From positions 222,041-286,040 of the forward strand of contig JACRIM010000058.1 in assembly GCA_016235815.1 (NCBI GenBank): DNA of 64,000 nucleotides, read 5' to 3'. This DNA comes from Planctomycetota bacterium. GTDB lineage: Bacteria > Planctomycetota > Phycisphaerae > UBA1845 > UTPLA1. Shown one piece after another: positions 42,668 to 54,100 of this stretch. The first letter of the stretch is position 1; the number at the start of each line of letters is the position of its first letter. The notes beneath the pieces are model-generated. The model was not told the DNA's origin. It ran no database searches and saw nothing but the letters and a program-made list of their open reading frames with translations. Made by a program: the position numbers and the translations under genes.

Positions 42668-44278
42668 ATGGTACCGACCCCGGACTTTCATCACACCGTC
42701 TGGCACTCCCACCGGCGGGCCATCGTCTTTTCCGCCATCGGTCTCGTCGCGGCCATCGTTGCGAGCAGTTTTGATGTACTGGGCGTCCTGCACGCCGATG
42801 ACCTGACGCATTATCTCTTCGCGCGGGAGTCATGGCGGTGGCCGACCTATTTACTCAACGACTGGGGCCGGCCCGGTTTTACAATTCCGTATGCCCTTCC
42901 CGCCGCGTTCGGCTGGGAGCCGTGCCGGATGCTCTCAGCAATATTGTCAACGTTGGCCGCATGGCTTGGATACCTGATCGCTGCAGAACTTCGACTCCGC
43001 GCGCCCTGGGCAGTAATTCCGCTTTGTTTTCTGCAACCGCTGTTTTTCAAGCTGGCCCAAACGACGCTTACGGAAACACCGCTCGCTTTTTACCTGACGC
43101 TGGCAGTCTACCTCGCGCTTCGCCGACGGTGGACGGCATCCAGCGTGATCATTTCATTGGCATTTGTCACGCGCCACGAGGCGATCATCTTTCTGCCCAT
43201 TTGGCTCTACTATGCGCGACGGGAAAAGATTCCGCTCGTGCGACTGTGGCCGATTCTCTGGGCGCCGATCGCCATCAACGCGCTCGCTTCGCACTTTGGC
43301 GTCAGCACCATTCTCTCGCGCCTCCTCAATCCGGCTTCGACCGGCCAATATGGTCGCGGAGGGTGGCTTACCTATTTCTCCCGATCGCTTGAGGCCTTCG
43401 GCCCCGGGATCGCCGTACTTGCCGTGGTGGGTTTTGCCGTTTTTGTAATGGAGCGAAAGCGTAGACCGGTTGTTCACCTGCTGCCCGTTGCCTGCGCGCT
43501 TGCCTACTTTGCAACGCAAACCGTTATTCGCGCTCTTGGGCTGTATGACTCCGGCGGCTACGCCCGATTTCTTGTTCCCATCGGCCCGCTTGTCGCGATG
43601 GCGGCGTTGGCCGGATGGCACGAACTTCATCACGAAAGCCCCCTGAATCGCCGCCGTGCGATTGCATACTCCATTGCGGCGATCGCGGTACTTTGGATCG
43701 CCATGGAGCGGCAACTCATGCTTTTCGCCATGCACCGGGATGACGCCGCGGAATTGCCGGAACTTCACCAGGCCAAAATCGCAATGCGAATTGCAACCGG
43801 CGTAATCGTTGTCATCGGGATGTGGACGCTCGTCGACCGGCGGATGCGATTATCCCGGTTGCTTGTTACGTCTTTCGTGGCCCTCATCGCACTCGGAACA
43901 TGGGCACTTTCCGGCCGGCTCTACTCGCCTCCCGAAACACAGCTTATTCGCGCGATGAATGAGTGGCGCTTCACTCACGGCCATTCCCTGGCACCGATCA
44001 TCTCCGCATCGGTCTGGATCGACTGCATGACGGTGACCAACGTGCCGCCCGATCGCCCTCCTGTGCGTGTTCAACTTGAACGCGCACCGATCGGAACCTG
44101 CTTCGCATGGGACAAGCAATTCGCACCGTCCGCAGACCATGGCATCTCTTTGGCTGAGCTTCGTGACTCGGGTTGCTTCAAACAGATCTACGAGTCGCCG
44201 CCTCGACCCGGAGACGCCGAACCATTTCTTCGCTTGTTCAAGAAAATGGCTCCATGGCCGGCCAAGACTCACCGGTGA
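42668..44278 (+). CDS. GT39-like polytopic membrane protein
   Basis: This encodes about 536 residues with about 11-12 hydrophobic segments. 'VLHADDLTHYLFARE' after the first helix and 'TTLTETPLAFYLTLAVYLA' a little later correspond to the acidic loop motifs of GT39/PMT-type glycosyltransferases. It is distantly similar in layout to the protein at 39285. The frame is open from 42518, but the ATG at 42668 after the divergent HyuA-like start gives a sensible N-terminus. A short soluble tail ends 'MAPWPAKTHR'. The next plus-strand gene encodes a phosphatase-superfamily enzyme, so a cell-envelope polymer role is plausible. Confidence 0.8.
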   Translation: MVPTPDFHHTVWHSHRRAIVFSAIGLVAAIVASSFDVLGVLHADDLTHYLFARESWRWPTYLLNDWGRPGFTIPYALPAAFGWEPCRMLSAILSTLAAWLGYLIAAELRLRAPWAVIPLCFLQPLFFKLAQTTLTETPLAFYLTLAVYLALRRRWTASSVIISLAFVTRHEAIIFLPIWLYYARREKIPLVRLWPILWAPIAINALASHFGVSTILSRLLNPASTGQYGRGGWLTYFSRSLEAFGPGIAVLAVVGFAVFVMERKRRPVVHLLPVACALAYFATQTVIRALGLYDSGGYARFLVPIGPLVAMAALAGWHELHHESPLNRRRAIAYSIAAIAVLWIAMERQLMLFAMHRDDAAELPELHQAKIAMRIATGVIVVIGMWTLVDRRMRLSRLLVTSFVALIALGTWALSGRLYSPPETQLIRAMNEWRFTHGHSLAPIISASVWIDCMTVTNVPPDRPPVRVQLERAPIGTCFAWDKQFAPSADHGISLAELRDSGCFKQIYESPPRPGDAEPFLRLFKKMAPWPAKTHR

Positions 44279-44453
44279 GCGCGGCCTCAGTGAACGGGAC
44301 CGGCAACGCGAGAATCAATACAACTGCTGTCCAGTCCACCACTTGCGCCAGAAATGAGGGTTGCGGAACGACCCATTTCAGGCTACCATACCTCTCCTCA
44401 GAGGATCGGTGCGCGGTCGCCCCTGGCTCGGGCGGTTCCGGTTTCTCGGCCAT
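44238..44453 (-). CDS. Possible small membrane protein, 71 residues
   Basis: A minus-strand frame starts with ATG 44453 (MAEKPEPPEPGATAH) and contains one hydrophobic segment, 'VVDWTAVVLILALPVPF'. It fills most of the 187-base gap between two plus-strand genes but overlaps the last 41 bases of the first. No ribosome-binding site is seen and no family is recognised, so it may be chance. Confidence 0.25.
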   Translation of the reverse strand: MAEKPEPPEPGATAHRSSEERYGSLKWVVPQPSFLAQVVDWTAVVLILALPVPFTEAALTGESWPAMEPFS

Positions 44454-44465
44454 TGGCGTCAACGA

Positions 44466-46121
44466 GTGAACAGTAACCGACGACAACATTCTAATCAGCG
44501 CCATTTTTCCCGCGTCCTGATGATCGGCCTTGATGGCGCGACCTTCGACGTCCTCGGCCCCCTCATGGAAAGCGGGACGATGCCGAACCTCAAGGCCCTC
44601 GTCGGCGAGGGCGTTTCCGGCCCGCTTGAATCCACAAAACCGCCGATCACCCCTGCCGCCTGGACGACGTTCATGACCGGCAAAGGCCCGGGCAAGCACG
44701 GCATCATCGATTTCCTCCAGTACGACCCGACGACCAATCGCCTGCTCTTCAACAACAACCAGAAGATTCTGCAGAAGACGATTTGGAAAATCCTCAGTGA
44801 CAAGAACTATCGCGTTGGCTCCATCAATGTCCCGATGACCTTCCCGCCGGAAAAGGTCAACGGCTTCATGATCAGCGGCTTTGACACGCCGACCGGCCGG
44901 GACTTCACCCACCCGCGCGAATTGCAGGACGAAATCTTCGCACGCTACCCGGATTACACGCATGAGAAGAAGTGGGAGCGAACACCCTTCGGCGGTGACG
45001 ACCTCTTCGCTCAGAATATTGACTACATCAGCCAGAGTTTCGATCGCGGCTATGAACTAGCGCGATTCTGCGGCGAGAAGTACGGATGGGATGTGATGAT
45101 GGTGCTCTTCAAACTGGTGGACAACCTCCAGCACAAGGCATGGCGTTATCTCGACCCGCGCACGCGCGATTCCAATCCGTCGCGCCGCGATCTGACCATT
45201 CAGTGTTTCGCCCGACTCGACCAGGTGCTCGGCAAGCTGCGGGCCCTCGCGGAGGAAAATGGCGCTACGATCCTGATCATGTCCGACCATGGGCATGGCA
45301 GCCTCGACGGAAAGGCCCAGCCCAATTTGCTGCTTTCGCAATGGGGCTATCTCGGCCTGCGCAGCCCGTTCTCGCGAATGCGCACACGCTCGGCGACGTG
45401 GTGGCGGCGACTCACACGCTCGAAGAACGGCTCTCCCGCGAACAACGGCCATGGGTCGCTGGACCATGACCTCGCGTTCGACTGGACTAAGACAAAGGCC
45501 TGCGTCCTTCACGCCGGCATTTACGGATTCCTCTACATCAACCTCAAGGGGCGCCAGCCGCAGGGGATTGTCGAACCCGCACAGTACCACTCGCTGCGAG
45601 CCGAAATCCGCAAGAAGCTTCTCGCGGCTGAGTGCCGTGACCGCGACGGAAAGCTCATGCGAGTCTTCTCCGATGTGTTTGTCACTGAGGATCTCTACGG
45701 TTGCAACCGCGAGGAATTCCCGTGGATGCCCGATCTGCTTCTTGCCCCGGCAAATGGGCTGGCCGTCGTGAAGAAGATCCGCGGAACCGACCCGGTTCGC
45801 TGGGTATCGCTGGACCGGCTTGAGGGCACTCACCGCCTTGACGGCATCTTTATCGCTCACGGGCCGGCCATTAAAAGCGGTCGCAAGATCAAAGATGCTC
45901 ACATTGCAGACCTTGCGCCGACGTTGCTGGTCGGCCTCGGTGAGCGGGTTCCGCAGGATATGGAAGGCCGCGTTCTTCGCGACTTGTTCGCTGAAAAGAT
46001 TGCCGTTGAATACGAGCCGCCGAAAGCACGCGAGGCCGCCGAGGTCGAAGCACCAGTGCTCAGCACCAAGCAGCTTGAAGAAGTGGCCGATCGACTCGGC
46101 GATCTTGGCTATTTGGATTGA
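44466..46121 (+). CDS. Alkaline-phosphatase-superfamily phosphodiesterase/phosphatase
   Basis: This encodes about 551 residues with a GTG start. The PF01663-type fold begins 'VLMIGLDGATFDVL' (metal-ligand Asp), followed by the nucleophile region 'PPITPAAWTTFMTGKGPGKHGI' read as adjoining stretches (Thr/Ser), and the metal-site motif 'ILIMSDHGHGS'. The C-terminal part has 'GTHRLDGIFIAHGP' and 'IADLAPTLLVGLGERVPQDMEG', typical of the family. There is no signal peptide or anchor. The substrate is unknown; relatives act on nucleotides, phospholipid head groups or sugar phosphates. Its 3' end overlaps the convergent VKOR-DsbA gene by 13 bases. Confidence 0.86.
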   Translation: MNSNRRQHSNQRHFSRVLMIGLDGATFDVLGPLMESGTMPNLKALVGEGVSGPLESTKPPITPAAWTTFMTGKGPGKHGIIDFLQYDPTTNRLLFNNNQKILQKTIWKILSDKNYRVGSINVPMTFPPEKVNGFMISGFDTPTGRDFTHPRELQDEIFARYPDYTHEKKWERTPFGGDDLFAQNIDYISQSFDRGYELARFCGEKYGWDVMMVLFKLVDNLQHKAWRYLDPRTRDSNPSRRDLTIQCFARLDQVLGKLRALAEENGATILIMSDHGHGSLDGKAQPNLLLSQWGYLGLRSPFSRMRTRSATWWRRLTRSKNGSPANNGHGSLDHDLAFDWTKTKACVLHAGIYGFLYINLKGRQPQGIVEPAQYHSLRAEIRKKLLAAECRDRDGKLMRVFSDVFVTEDLYGCNREEFPWMPDLLLAPANGLAVVKKIRGTDPVRWVSLDRLEGTHRLDGIFIAHGPAIKSGRKIKDAHIADLAPTLLVGLGERVPQDMEGRVLRDLFAEKIAVEYEPPKAREAAEVEAPVLSTKQLEEVADRLGDLGYLD

Positions 46122-47338
46122 GCTCCAACCAGCCTGCCCCACAGACGATCCGTTCCATCCAGATCGACTTTTGGCGACGCATCAGTAGTGAGCAAGTGCC
46201 ACGCGTCCAGTCGCCGACCATCCAGGAAGATTGCCGGCGTACCTTCAACGCCCAATGCATGGGCCGACTCAATGTCCGCTGCAATGCGTTTCGTGGCGTC
46301 TTCGCCTTCGAACACGATCGCCCATTTTGCCGAGTCCAATTTGGAGTCTTGAGCAAACTCCTTGTACGGCTGCTCCGCCAGTCTCGCCGCGTTCTCAAAC
46401 ACCAACTGATGATACCGATAGGTACTCTCCCACGAACCGACGCTCCGCGCTGCCTCCGCGGCCCGAGCGGCTTCGCACGCGAACACATGCATCGACTCCG
46501 TTGAATGCGTATTGCACGTACGATCCAATGGGAAATGCCGAAATGCGATCCGCACGGCATCGGGATACAGATTGGTGAGCCGGGCCGCGTATCGGTGAAA
46601 CCCCGCACAGGCCGAACACTCGAAATCGGTGTATGCCACGACGACGTGCGGGGCGTCGGCGCGACCGATGACAAACTCATCGGGTCGTAGTGCGATCTCA
46701 TGGCGGGCGTTCTGCGAGTGCCGCCACAGGATGTAGTCCGCGTTGTTTGTCGCTTTGAGGAGATCCAACTGGAAGCGCCGAGCCGTCACTTGCATTTGGA
46801 ATCCGAAGATAAACGATGCAATTAGAAGCGAAACGCCGGCCGTTCCGCCGATCACGCCCCATGCTCGTGCGGCGCTGGGGTAGGCGGACTGCCCGGCAAC
46901 CGCCGCACAGGTCGGTCGCGCCGCCAAAACACATGCGATGCACAGGATTGCGTTAATTCCATGTACGCCGAGGCACCACGTACACCACACCGGCAGATAC
47001 GCGGCCATGACGAGGGTGTAATAGACGGAGGCGAGGATTCCGACCACGCACAGCAGCATTGGCACACGATGCCAACGCCGTCCTGCGCCATTCGGCAGCC
47101 CGACAAAAGTGAACCATGATCCTAATGAGAGGAAATACAGCAGCCCCACGGCGGCCGATGGCAGCGGCCCGACCTTGGCCCAGCGACTCGCCAGCACATA
47201 ATCACAGTTGATTCGCGCCGTCGGCTTGCAAAGCGATTGGCTAATCCCGTCACCGGAATCGGACGGCACGCTCATCCGCAGGAGCACACCACATGCCAAG
47301 GTCCCCAACAGACACAAGATCAGAAGTACGACGCGCAC
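46109..47338 (-). CDS. Vitamin K epoxide reductase-DsbA fusion (disulfide bond formation)
   Basis: This is a 409-residue protein. The N-terminal VKOR domain (about 1-180, four to five helices) has the loop cysteines Cys37 and Cys45 ('SLCKPTARINCDYV') and the active-site CTWC (119-122). A thioredoxin-fold DsbA-like domain (about 215-400) has active-site CSAC (241-244) in 'AYTDFECSACAGFHRY' and a cis-Pro loop 'VEGTPAIFLDG'. Such fusions both oxidise substrate cysteines and pass electrons to quinone. The start is GTG 47338 with GGAGG 4 bases upstream. It lies 15 bases after the lipoprotein gene at the end of the secretin operon, suggesting it supports folding of envelope proteins made there. Confidence 0.92.
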   Translation of the reverse strand: MRVVLLILCLLGTLACGVLLRMSVPSDSGDGISQSLCKPTARINCDYVLASRWAKVGPLPSAAVGLLYFLSLGSWFTFVGLPNGAGRRWHRVPMLLCVVGILASVYYTLVMAAYLPVWCTWCLGVHGINAILCIACVLAARPTCAAVAGQSAYPSAARAWGVIGGTAGVSLLIASFIFGFQMQVTARRFQLDLLKATNNADYILWRHSQNARHEIALRPDEFVIGRADAPHVVVAYTDFECSACAGFHRYAARLTNLYPDAVRIAFRHFPLDRTCNTHSTESMHVFACEAARAAEAARSVGSWESTYRYHQLVFENAARLAEQPYKEFAQDSKLDSAKWAIVFEGEDATKRIAADIESAHALGVEGTPAIFLDGRRLDAWHLLTTDASPKVDLDGTDRLWGRLVGAQSK

Positions 47339-47353
47339 GGTGCCTCCGCCCGA

Positions 47354-48103
47354 CTACTTGCCGGTCGTCGCCGGCGCTGCCGTAACACTTGCAGGCTTCT
47401 GCCGTGGGGCGCGGGCGCGCGACGTCCTGTTGTCATTCGACAAGGCACCTGTTGCAGGCTTCACCGTTGCGGTCAGCGACCGATAGGGTTCAATACCAAC
47501 GCTTCCGTTCTTCGGCAATTTCAGGACTTGTCGCGATGATGTAATTACTTTGCCGTCTTCGCGAATGTACTTCACGAGAAATGCGACTTGCTTTCCGGAC
47601 AGGTCCAATCCACGGTCCCATTGCAATCGAAGACCGTAACCCCACCCCAGCGCCGTCTGCGCCTTCGCACGATAGACATAGCACTTGTCAGCGGGAAGAT
47701 CCCATTCGTAAACCTGCGTTGCCATCTCTTCGCCAACGGGGTTTATGTCGATGCGATACATCGTGACGACCATTCGACCTGTTCCGAAAACGCCGGCGGA
47801 CTTGCGCGGACCTTCCAGATACACTGAGAATTTCACACCATCCGGCCGATTCGTTCCATCGGATTCAAAACTCAGCCATGGCTCGCTGCTGAAGAACTTG
47901 TTCACGCGCACGATGTTCGGCTCCAACGGCCCTTCGGCCGGCTCCTTGGAATCGAACGGTTTGCTGCGCGACTGAGATACACCGGTCGATGGTGCCGGCT
48001 TCATGCAGCCCGCGGCGATCACCGCGCCGGCAATCATCATGACCGCGACCAGCACTCGCGTGTCTTTTAGTGTTCTTGTCATTCGGCGACTCCAAGCTTC
48101 CAT
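47354..48103 (-). CDS. Lipoprotein encoded directly after the giant secretin
   Basis: This is a 249-residue protein. The start at 48103 has AAAGGA about 8 bases upstream. The signal sequence ends in a lipobox 'VIAAGC' (Cys about 33). The mature part is beta-rich: 'LSFESDGTNRPDGVKFSVYLEGPRKSAGVFGTGRMVVTMYRI' in consecutive strands, then 'LSGKQVAFLVKYIREDGKVI'. The tail is basic, Ala/Pro/Arg rich. I recognise no family. Its position 59 bases after the secretin gene makes a pilotin-like role (lipoprotein that guides secretin to the outer membrane) worth considering, but it lacks visible similarity to PilW/PilF TPR or GspS pilotins. Confidence 0.75.
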   Translation of the reverse strand: MEAWSRRMTRTLKDTRVLVAVMMIAGAVIAAGCMKPAPSTGVSQSRSKPFDSKEPAEGPLEPNIVRVNKFFSSEPWLSFESDGTNRPDGVKFSVYLEGPRKSAGVFGTGRMVVTMYRIDINPVGEEMATQVYEWDLPADKCYVYRAKAQTALGWGYGLRLQWDRGLDLSGKQVAFLVKYIREDGKVITSSRQVLKLPKNGSVGIEPYRSLTATVKPATGALSNDNRTSRARAPRQKPASVTAAPATTGK

Positions 48104-48162
48104 GCGTTGCTTCCTTTCCCTGGTACTCTCGTTGCAGTGTGCTCCAGCGGGAGCGTTGCGAC

Positions 48163-51100
48163 TTACGGCATCACGCCGGTCGGCGGCCTCGACGGGTCCG
48201 TCGTTCGCCGTGCGACCACATCATCGCCCGGCGGCACCAGCGGACCATACTTCGGCGCCTGCGGGCCGTACTTCTTTTTCTCGCCTTCTTCCTTTGCCGG
48301 CTCGGCCTTGTGCGGGCCGGGCTGTTCGAAGGCTTCTTCCGGCGGCGTCGGTTCGGTGTCAATCCATTCATCCACCGACTCCGGCTTGACCTGCAGCTTC
48401 TCGAACAGCGGACTCTGCTTTTGCGAGTCCGTAATGATTCCGGATTCGTCTCGCTTATCGATGGAGATTCGCCGTGCATCCTCCACCGTCCGCACCACGT
48501 GCGGCGTCATGGCGATGAGCAACTCTGTTTTGGACTTCGTCCGAGTCGTCGTGCGGAAGAGGATGCCCAGGCCCGGGATGTCTCCAAGCACCGGCACCTT
48601 GCTCTCGCTTTCATTCTCCGCTGTCGTGATGAGACCGCCGATGACAACCGTTTCGCCATCTCGTACCGCGACATTGGTTGACGCCGTGCGGCGATTGATG
48701 ATCGGAGCGAACGAACCCGGCGCGATCTGGACGTTCGAATCCGACACGTTGGAGATTTCAGGCTCCACGAGCAAATACACATAGCCATCCGGATTGATGT
48801 GCGGCTCAACCGTCAGGATCACGCCGACATCCTGATACTGCACGGTCGATGTGATACCACCGCCGAACCCGCTCGAAACGGAACCCTGCAACAAAGGCAC
48901 CGACTGGCCGATGCTGATGTTCGCCTCCTGATTGTCCTGGCACATGATCATGGGTCGCTGGATGACCTCCAGCCGGCTGTCGGCCTGCAAGGCTCGTACG
49001 AGGAAGTTGAAGTCTTCGCCGGTGATGGTGAACGAGAAGCCGCCCAACCCCGAGCCGGCCGCGCCGAGATCAGTGCCGCCCACCACGTCGAAGTGCGAGC
49101 TTTGAAGTATGCCGTTTGGATTCGCCACGGCGGTTTCGCTGAATCGCAGCTCCTGCAAGGCGAATTCAAGGCCCATCTCGAAGCGGTCGTTCAATGACAC
49201 TTCCGCGATGACCACCTGGATCATGACCTGCGGCGGCGGACGATCGAGCTGTTCGACGAGAGTCAGAACCTGCTGCTTGTAGCGGGGGCTGACCGACACA
49301 AGAAGCTGATTCGATTCTGGATGCGGGACGATGGAGACTTCCTGCTCCATCCGACGCTGCGGCGAGACGAAATCCTGCAAGTCGGACAGGCGATTCGTTT
49401 CTGCCTCAAAGTAGCTCGTCAGCGCCGCTTCCACATCTTCAGCGGTCGCGTTGTTCAGTGCGATAACCATGTTCTCGCGATCCTGGATCGACCGTGAATC
49501 AAGCTGGTCGATCACATCGGCGACAACATCGATATCTTCGGGCCAGCCGGCGACGATGATCGCGTTGGTGCGCTCATCCGCCACAAACGTCGACTTCGGG
49601 CGACCAAAGGTACCCTTGGATGTCGGTCCGCCTTGCGATGCAGCCGTCGGTGCTCCGCCGGTGGCCGTCGTGCCGCCTTCGACGCTGATCGAACGGTTCT
49701 GCTGGAACTCCTCCTGCGACTGGCTGCCTTCATCCTGGGCAAACATTTTTTCCAGCTGCTCGACCATCTTGGTTGCGTCCGCATTGCGAAGTAAGAAGAC
49801 CTTGACCAGCACCGACCGCATCTGAATCTCGTCGAGTCGCTTGATGAGTTGTCGGATCAGCTTCAATGAGGAGGGCGGCGCGATCGCAATGATGCTGTTG
49901 GTTCGCTCGTTGTACGTGATCTGCACGTTTTCGCGGATCGTCTTGAGAAACAGTTCCTTGCCTCGCTCGTCCGTCGTGGCGAATGAGAGCACCATCGACG
50001 CCACTTCGCGCGCCTCATCGGAGACTTTGCCGGAGCCGCCGGCGCCGCTGCTACTACTGCTGCGACTGCCGGATGACCCGCTGCTGCTGGAGACCGTCGT
50101 CTCGCCCGTGAGGATCGAGTTGAGCAACTCCGCCATTTTCTTAGCGTCTTCGTTGTTGCATGGGAAGACGCCGATCTCCGCGCCGCCCTTGACCTCTGAC
50201 TGATCGAGGCGTTCGACGAGCTTGACGATGTTTTCCAATTCGCCCGGGGGCGCCGTCACCACGACCGCGTTGGTCCGCTTGTCTTCAATGACGCCGATGC
50301 CCTTGCCGCCGCCGCTCGAACCCGTGCCGCCGGAACCACTGGAGCCTCCGCTCTGGTACAGCTCGTCGAGAATCTTCTTCACCTTTTCGGCGGACGCTTT
50401 TTCCAGCGGTATGACCTTCGCCATCTCCAGGACCGTTGACGGCCGATCCAGGCGCGCAAGCAAATCCTTCACGAGGATATGATCCTCGCGCGACGCATTC
50501 ACCACGAGGCTGTTCGTCGTCGCCTCCACTTCAATGGACACGGCAATATTCGGGACCTTCGACCCCGTGTCTCCGCCGCGAGGCTTGTTGCGCTCCTCGA
50601 AGATCTTTTTGACCGTTTCGCCGACCTTTGCCGCGGAGGCCTCCGTCAGGCGATACACTTCAACCAATTGGCCCGGCGTCCCCGGCGGGACATCCAGCTT
50701 TTTCACGAGTTCAACGGCTGAGTCAATTCCGTCTTTGGTTCCGCCAAGCACGATGCGATTGCTTCGCTCGTCGGCGAAGACCGTCACTCCGAAACCGCCT
50801 TTGCTCTTGGTGGTGCTCGACGCCTCTTCTTCGCGGATTTTCTTGAGCTTTTCGAAGTAATCGAGCACCTGCGCCGCGATTTTCACCGCGTCGCCGTGTT
50901 CGATGATGATGAGCTTGGTAATCGCCACATCCCACGGCGTCGTGACACTGTTCATCCGCTTATAAATCTCGCGGACAAGCTCCATGTTTTCGGGTGCTGC
51001 CGACACCATGATAATGTTGGAACGCTCGTCGACCGTCGTCGTCACCTTCGCGCGGTCCTTTGTTCCCGGGCTGTCCGACGCCACGCCCGGCTTGAACACG

Positions 51101-54100
51101 CCATCTTTGAAGAGTTGATCGATTGTGTCCTTCACGCGTCCCGCGCCGACGTTGGTGCAGACGAAGAATTCGACAATGGCCTGCACCCCGATCTCCTGAT
51201 CGAGCGCCCCGATCTTCTCCATCATCACGTCGTAGTTTTCTCGCGAACCGACAAAGAGCAGCGTGTTGGTGACTTCATCGACCTTGATCGCGACTTTGTC
51301 TTCGGGCCGGGGCTTGCCGTCCACGGTTCGCATTTCGGCGCGCTTCTCAAACAGGCCCGTGAACGCAGGCTCCAGCGTCTTGGCCGAGTTGTGCTTGAGG
51401 CGCACAAGGTAGATGTTCGCCATCGGGTTCAGTTCGAGGCTTTCGATTTTGTCCACAACGGACTTGATGGCCTCGAAGTCGCCCTTGCTTGCCGCGACGA
51501 TGAGTGAATTGCTGCGCTCGTCCGCCACAATGGCCGGCGTTTCGAGTTTCAGGCCTTTCGAGCCTTCCGATTGCTGCTGCTGGCGCTGTTCCCAGAGTTT
51601 CTTGAGCTTTTCGGCGAGATCGGTCGCCGTCGTCTTCTTCAGCGTGATCGTGCGGATGTCCTCAATCAGCGCGGTCGCCGGGATGTCCAGCTTCTTGATG
51701 AGTTCCTTGATTTCTTCCCGGCGCGACTGATTCGCCGAGATGATCAGCGATCGACTTCGCGGATCTCCCTTGATGATGACCGTTTCGTTCTTGCCGGCGT
51801 TTGGTCCCGTGCCCTTCGGCAGGATTTCGGCCCGCGCCTTCATCATGTCGGTGAGCGCCGTCTCCAATCCCGTCGCACTGGCATACTCCAGGCGCACAAG
51901 TTCGAACGGCATGACGTCGGACCCTTTGACATCCAGCCTTGCCACAAGGTCTTCGAGAATCTTCAGCTCTTCCGGTCGCGCGACGATCAGAATCTGATTC
52001 GTCCGTGCATCAGCGGAAACCACCGCCTTGAACACCAAAGCCCCCGCCGGCCCATCAGGAATGCCGCTTTTGTCGCCCTTACCCGGCCGCTGCGTCAGTG
52101 CTTCGCTGTCCGTAAGCAACTTCTTCAGCCGATCCTCAACCTCCGACGATTCGGCGTACTTCAACGCGATCATCTTGTGAACGACTTCGGCCCGCGCCGG
52201 CTCCTTGTCGAACGCGAGCGCGACCTGCTTCATGATCAGGCAGTTTTGCTTGGTGCTGGCGATGATCAGGCTGTTGCTGTCCTTGTCGCCGAAGATGACG
52301 ATAGGCCGATCGAGGTTCACCGTCGCCAGCGGCTCGCCCTTATCGTCGAGCAGACGGAATCGCCGAATGAAGTCCTTCATGGGCGTGTCGCCCGTCGCGG
52401 CTTTTTTCAGCAATTCATTCAGCAGCGTCCCGAGCGTATCCGCCTGCGCCACGCGCAGCGGAATAATCATTACATCCGCCTCGCCGACGGGCTGCTGTTT
52501 GCCTTCCTCAGTCTGCGGTAATTCAGCGTCGAGGCTGCCGACCAGCTTTTCGACGAATTGCAGATCGGTCTCGCCGCCGGTCACAAGGATCGTGTTCGTC
52601 TGCGGGTCGAGTTCGATACCGATCTGTGACGGGTCGGTGATGCCCTTCTGTTTGAGATAAGCGGCGACCATCTTCTTGAGGATTTCGCCTGCTTCCATTA
52701 CGCGGCGGTTCTTCAACTGGAATGACTTGACGTTTTTCTCCGAGCTGGGAGCGGCCTCTTCATTCTTGCGGATCAGCTCCAGCGCCTGCGCCATCTTCTC
52801 TTCCGTGGCCGCGATATACAGACCGTTTGTTCGCGGATCGGCGACGATGTCGACCTTGTCTTCCGGTCGGGGCTGCCGCTCGCCTTTCTTCTCGACTTTC
52901 GAAAAGACATCCGTCAGCGTCTTGGCCAGTTCCTGTGCCCGGGCGTTCTTTAGCGTGACGTATTCGAGCCTTTTGGTCGCCGTGACTTTATCAAGCATCT
53001 CGATGATCGATATTACGACATCCATATCGGCGTCGTTCGCTTCAATGACCACCGTGTCCTGCCCTGCCTCGGTTACGCCGATGGGTGCGCCGCTGAACTT
53101 CTTGTAGAGGGCTTCCTTGGCAGAGTCCGACATTTGCGACGGGTCAATCCCCTGCCCGGCCAATGCCTTCATTCGTTCCAATTGCGCCGCGTCAATCTGC
53201 GGCTCCGCGGGCTGGGATGATGGCGTGCGCGAACGAATCGTCGCGGTCGGCGGCGTCACATCTTTCTTCGGCGGTGCCTGTGCAAGCTGCGTTTGCGCAA
53301 CAGCCGTGTTGAGCACTATCTGCGTCATCAACACGGGCAAGCTCAATCCATAGGCGGTTCGCATCGATGATCGTTCCCTTTCATCTCGGCGGCTCCGCGT
53401 CCAGCCGGCATCCGATCGGGCGCCACGATTTGACGCACCCGTCGTACCCGACTGCGGGCCCTTCTGGATTTGCTCCAGCAACTGTTTTACCTGCTGCGGC
53501 GACATGGATTTTAAGTTGATCACGCGTCGCGTCGTGCCGCCCGTGGGGGCCATCGCCACCAGTTCGTTCACCAATCGCTGGGCTTCCTCATACTTTGCCT
53601 TTGACCCCGACACCAGCAGCGCATTGGCTCGTGTGTCCGCCCCGATCTTCACCATGCTCGGTTTGTAATCTTTCACGAGCAGTTTCTTGTTGTTCTCCGC
53701 GTCATTCAGCTGCGCCTCAATGAGCCGCGCTAATTCCTCGACGCCGCGTCCTGCCGGAACCGGAAGTATCCGCACCGCCCCTGTTCCATCTTCCTTCAAC
53801 TCCAGGTCTAGGCTTTCGATCATCCCTTTGATCTGGCCGAAGTCGCCGGCCGTCGCGCGAACGATGATGCTGTTCGTCGCATCTTCCGCCACGATAACCG
53901 GGGCCTTGTAGGTCGCACCCTTGCTCTTGTCCGTGCGGTTCGGGTCGTTGAACACGCGATTGAGCGTCCCGGCGATGTCCGAGGCGTTGCCGTTCTTCAG
54001 TGCAATACGAGTCGGCACATCGACCGTGCCCTCTTTGCGCTCGACGTCCAGTTCCTTGATCTTCGCAATCGTGTCGTCCACGCCTTCGCGCTTGCCGACC

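Noticed and set aside
48141-48154. GCTCC/GGAGC hairpin just after the secretin stop, considered as a terminator
   Set aside because: Only five base pairs, no T run on the minus strand, and the next gene in the same direction starts 59 bases later.
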